From: Crotophaga sulcirostris
Taxonomy: Eukaryota; Chordata; Aves; Cuculiformes; Crotophagidae
Length of the DNA stretch: 64,000 bases
Direction: 5' to 3'
NCBI GenBank assembly: GCA_013397455.1
Contig: VYZB01000125.1
Coordinates: forward strand, 839,274-903,273
Of the stretch, positions 62,901 to 64,000 are shown in pieces; position 1 is the stretch's first letter; each line of letters starts with the position of its first letter. The notes under the pieces are model-generated. The model saw nothing but the letters and a program-made list of their open reading frames with translations. It did not search any database and had not been told where the DNA came from. Made by a program: the position numbers and the translations under genes.

Positions 62901-64000
62901 GCTGCTCTCCAAATGCCCCCTTTCACAAGGACGATGCATATGTTGTCTCTGGTCGTGGTGGTATTTGAATAGCACCAGTTTGAAAACCTTGTTTGTAACA
63001 ACTTCTGCCAAATACAAGTGGACACAGAGAACCACCATTCAAGGGAAAGAAAAAAAAAAAAGCTGAAAACTGTGGCAAGCACACAATTTAAAAAAATCCA
63101 GAATTTGTAAGGTGTTAAAATGCCTAAGTAATTATTGGAAGATGTGTCGTTAACCCCCAGCCAGCTCCATCTCAGTCAAGACCTGACCATCAAAGCCACT
63201 CACTTGTGTCTGCCAGACTAGTCACACCACAACATTTCAGTGTTGTGGCATAAAATTTGACTAGTCGAAACAGATAAAACCCATCAGTTTTTACTGATTT
63301 TTTTTTCTGTTACAACAGTAACATTATGTTACTCTGATTTCGCTGAAATATAAGGTGTTTGAAATTAAGCAATCACTGTAGCTGTCTATTAGAGAGCAAT
63401 GCTTTGGAGCTGTGGCTGGACTAGGCAGCCTGAAGTACTACACACTGAGTGCTGCTGATCCAGTGTGTTAGGGGCCAAATGATGAACAGCAGCTACACGT
63501 GATCTGGTATTTATGAAGGAAGAATTAAATGTTGTCTCCAAAAAACGTACTTGGTCTGGCAGGAACCAGGTGTAAAGAGAGGTATTTTATATTACTCTTG
63601 AATTAGAAATGTGACAGGGCACGAATTTGCTGGTCAGCAGGGAATGGCAACAGGTGTTGTCTCTTTGGATATTATAGTTTTGGGACGAAGGGAACAAAAC
63701 CAGGACATTCTGGCATCCTCAAGATTTCGGTGTGCTGAACAAAAATGGGTCTCAAGATCTTAAAATAGAAGATCAGCTGTGGTACTTTGGTTTTGGGAGT
63801 ACAGGGTTACATCCAATTTCCTCCTCCTCCTCACTGGCTCCATTGGTATCCACCTGATTGGGTAGGAGGACCTCTTTTCCATGTCAAAATCCCGTTACTG
63901 GTTTTGATGCACCAGGCCTGCTGGAATGCCCCCGCGCTTGGGTGGCCAGACGTGGGGTGCTGGCTGCAGGTGTCTGCTGGCCCCCGCTGTGGTCCCCACC
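59960..64000. other. Unique sequence, no gene recognised
   Basis: No transposon, RNA gene or well-bounded exon was recognised. T/G-rich low-complexity sequence lies at about 60520-60560. The last 80 bases (from about 63920) become GC-rich, which may be the edge of a feature continuing beyond the window. Confidence 0.5.

Noticed and set aside
1..64000. tRNA, 5S or other small structured RNA genes
   Set aside because: I scanned by eye for a B-box-like GGTTCGANTCC and recognisable snRNA wording and found none. A covariance-model search would be needed to exclude them.
1..64000. CRISPR array, prokaryotic operons or phage genes
   Set aside because: No regularly spaced identical repeats, no dense ORFs, and the CR1 and telomeric sequences place the window in a vertebrate genome.

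Overview
This window looks like avian nuclear DNA with no protein-coding gene that I can identify. The main evidence is four fragments of CR1, the LINE retrotransposon that dominates bird genomes. Three of them carry the diagnostic CR1 3' end (aactggatgatctttaaggt followed by ccattctatg-type octamer-like repeats). Recognisable repeats are sparse, the background is AT-rich, reading frames are short, and there are no operons, Shine-Dalgarno sites or dense ORFs. Another sauropsid (crocodilian, turtle) is possible, but the low repeat density and CR1 type favour a bird. The open frames present are short and overlap on both strands, and many begin at non-ATG codons. None gave a protein family I recognise, so the window is best read as intergenic DNA or the inside of a very large intron.

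Layout. 1-6760 is unique AT-rich sequence, with one splice-site-bounded open segment at 4805-4897. 6765-7060 is a sharply GC- and CpG-rich block with G-runs, C-runs and a 17-bp palindrome that nearly matches the CTCF core. It abuts a roughly 750-bp CR1 3' fragment (about 7130-7883), and a second short CR1 tail follows at 8100-8163. 8170-27170 is mostly unique sequence with a candidate exon at 16435-16519. 27175-27286 is a degenerate interstitial telomeric repeat. Close by, at 27706-27802, a perfect 48-bp duplication is split by a single N, almost certainly an unmerged contig overlap. A CR1 tail lies at 28220-28296. Four further splice-bounded open segments lie between 28.7 and 37.5 kb (28780-28935, 32136-32206, 35485-35648, 37326-37468), all on the plus strand. 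46744-46885 holds two hairpins and a local duplication. A minus-strand CR1 with an internal deletion is at 50346-50574. A complete 208-bp non-autonomous hAT-type DNA transposon with intact terminal inverted repeats and a perfect 8-bp target-site duplication sits at 56321-56528. A 24-bp direct repeat lies at 59905-59957. The rest, to 64000, is unannotated unique sequence.

The best-supported items are the hAT element with its target-site duplication, the telomeric tract, the N-flanking duplication and the CR1 copies. The candidate exons are low-confidence pattern calls that need transcript data. I found no previously undescribed biological system that the sequence itself supports.
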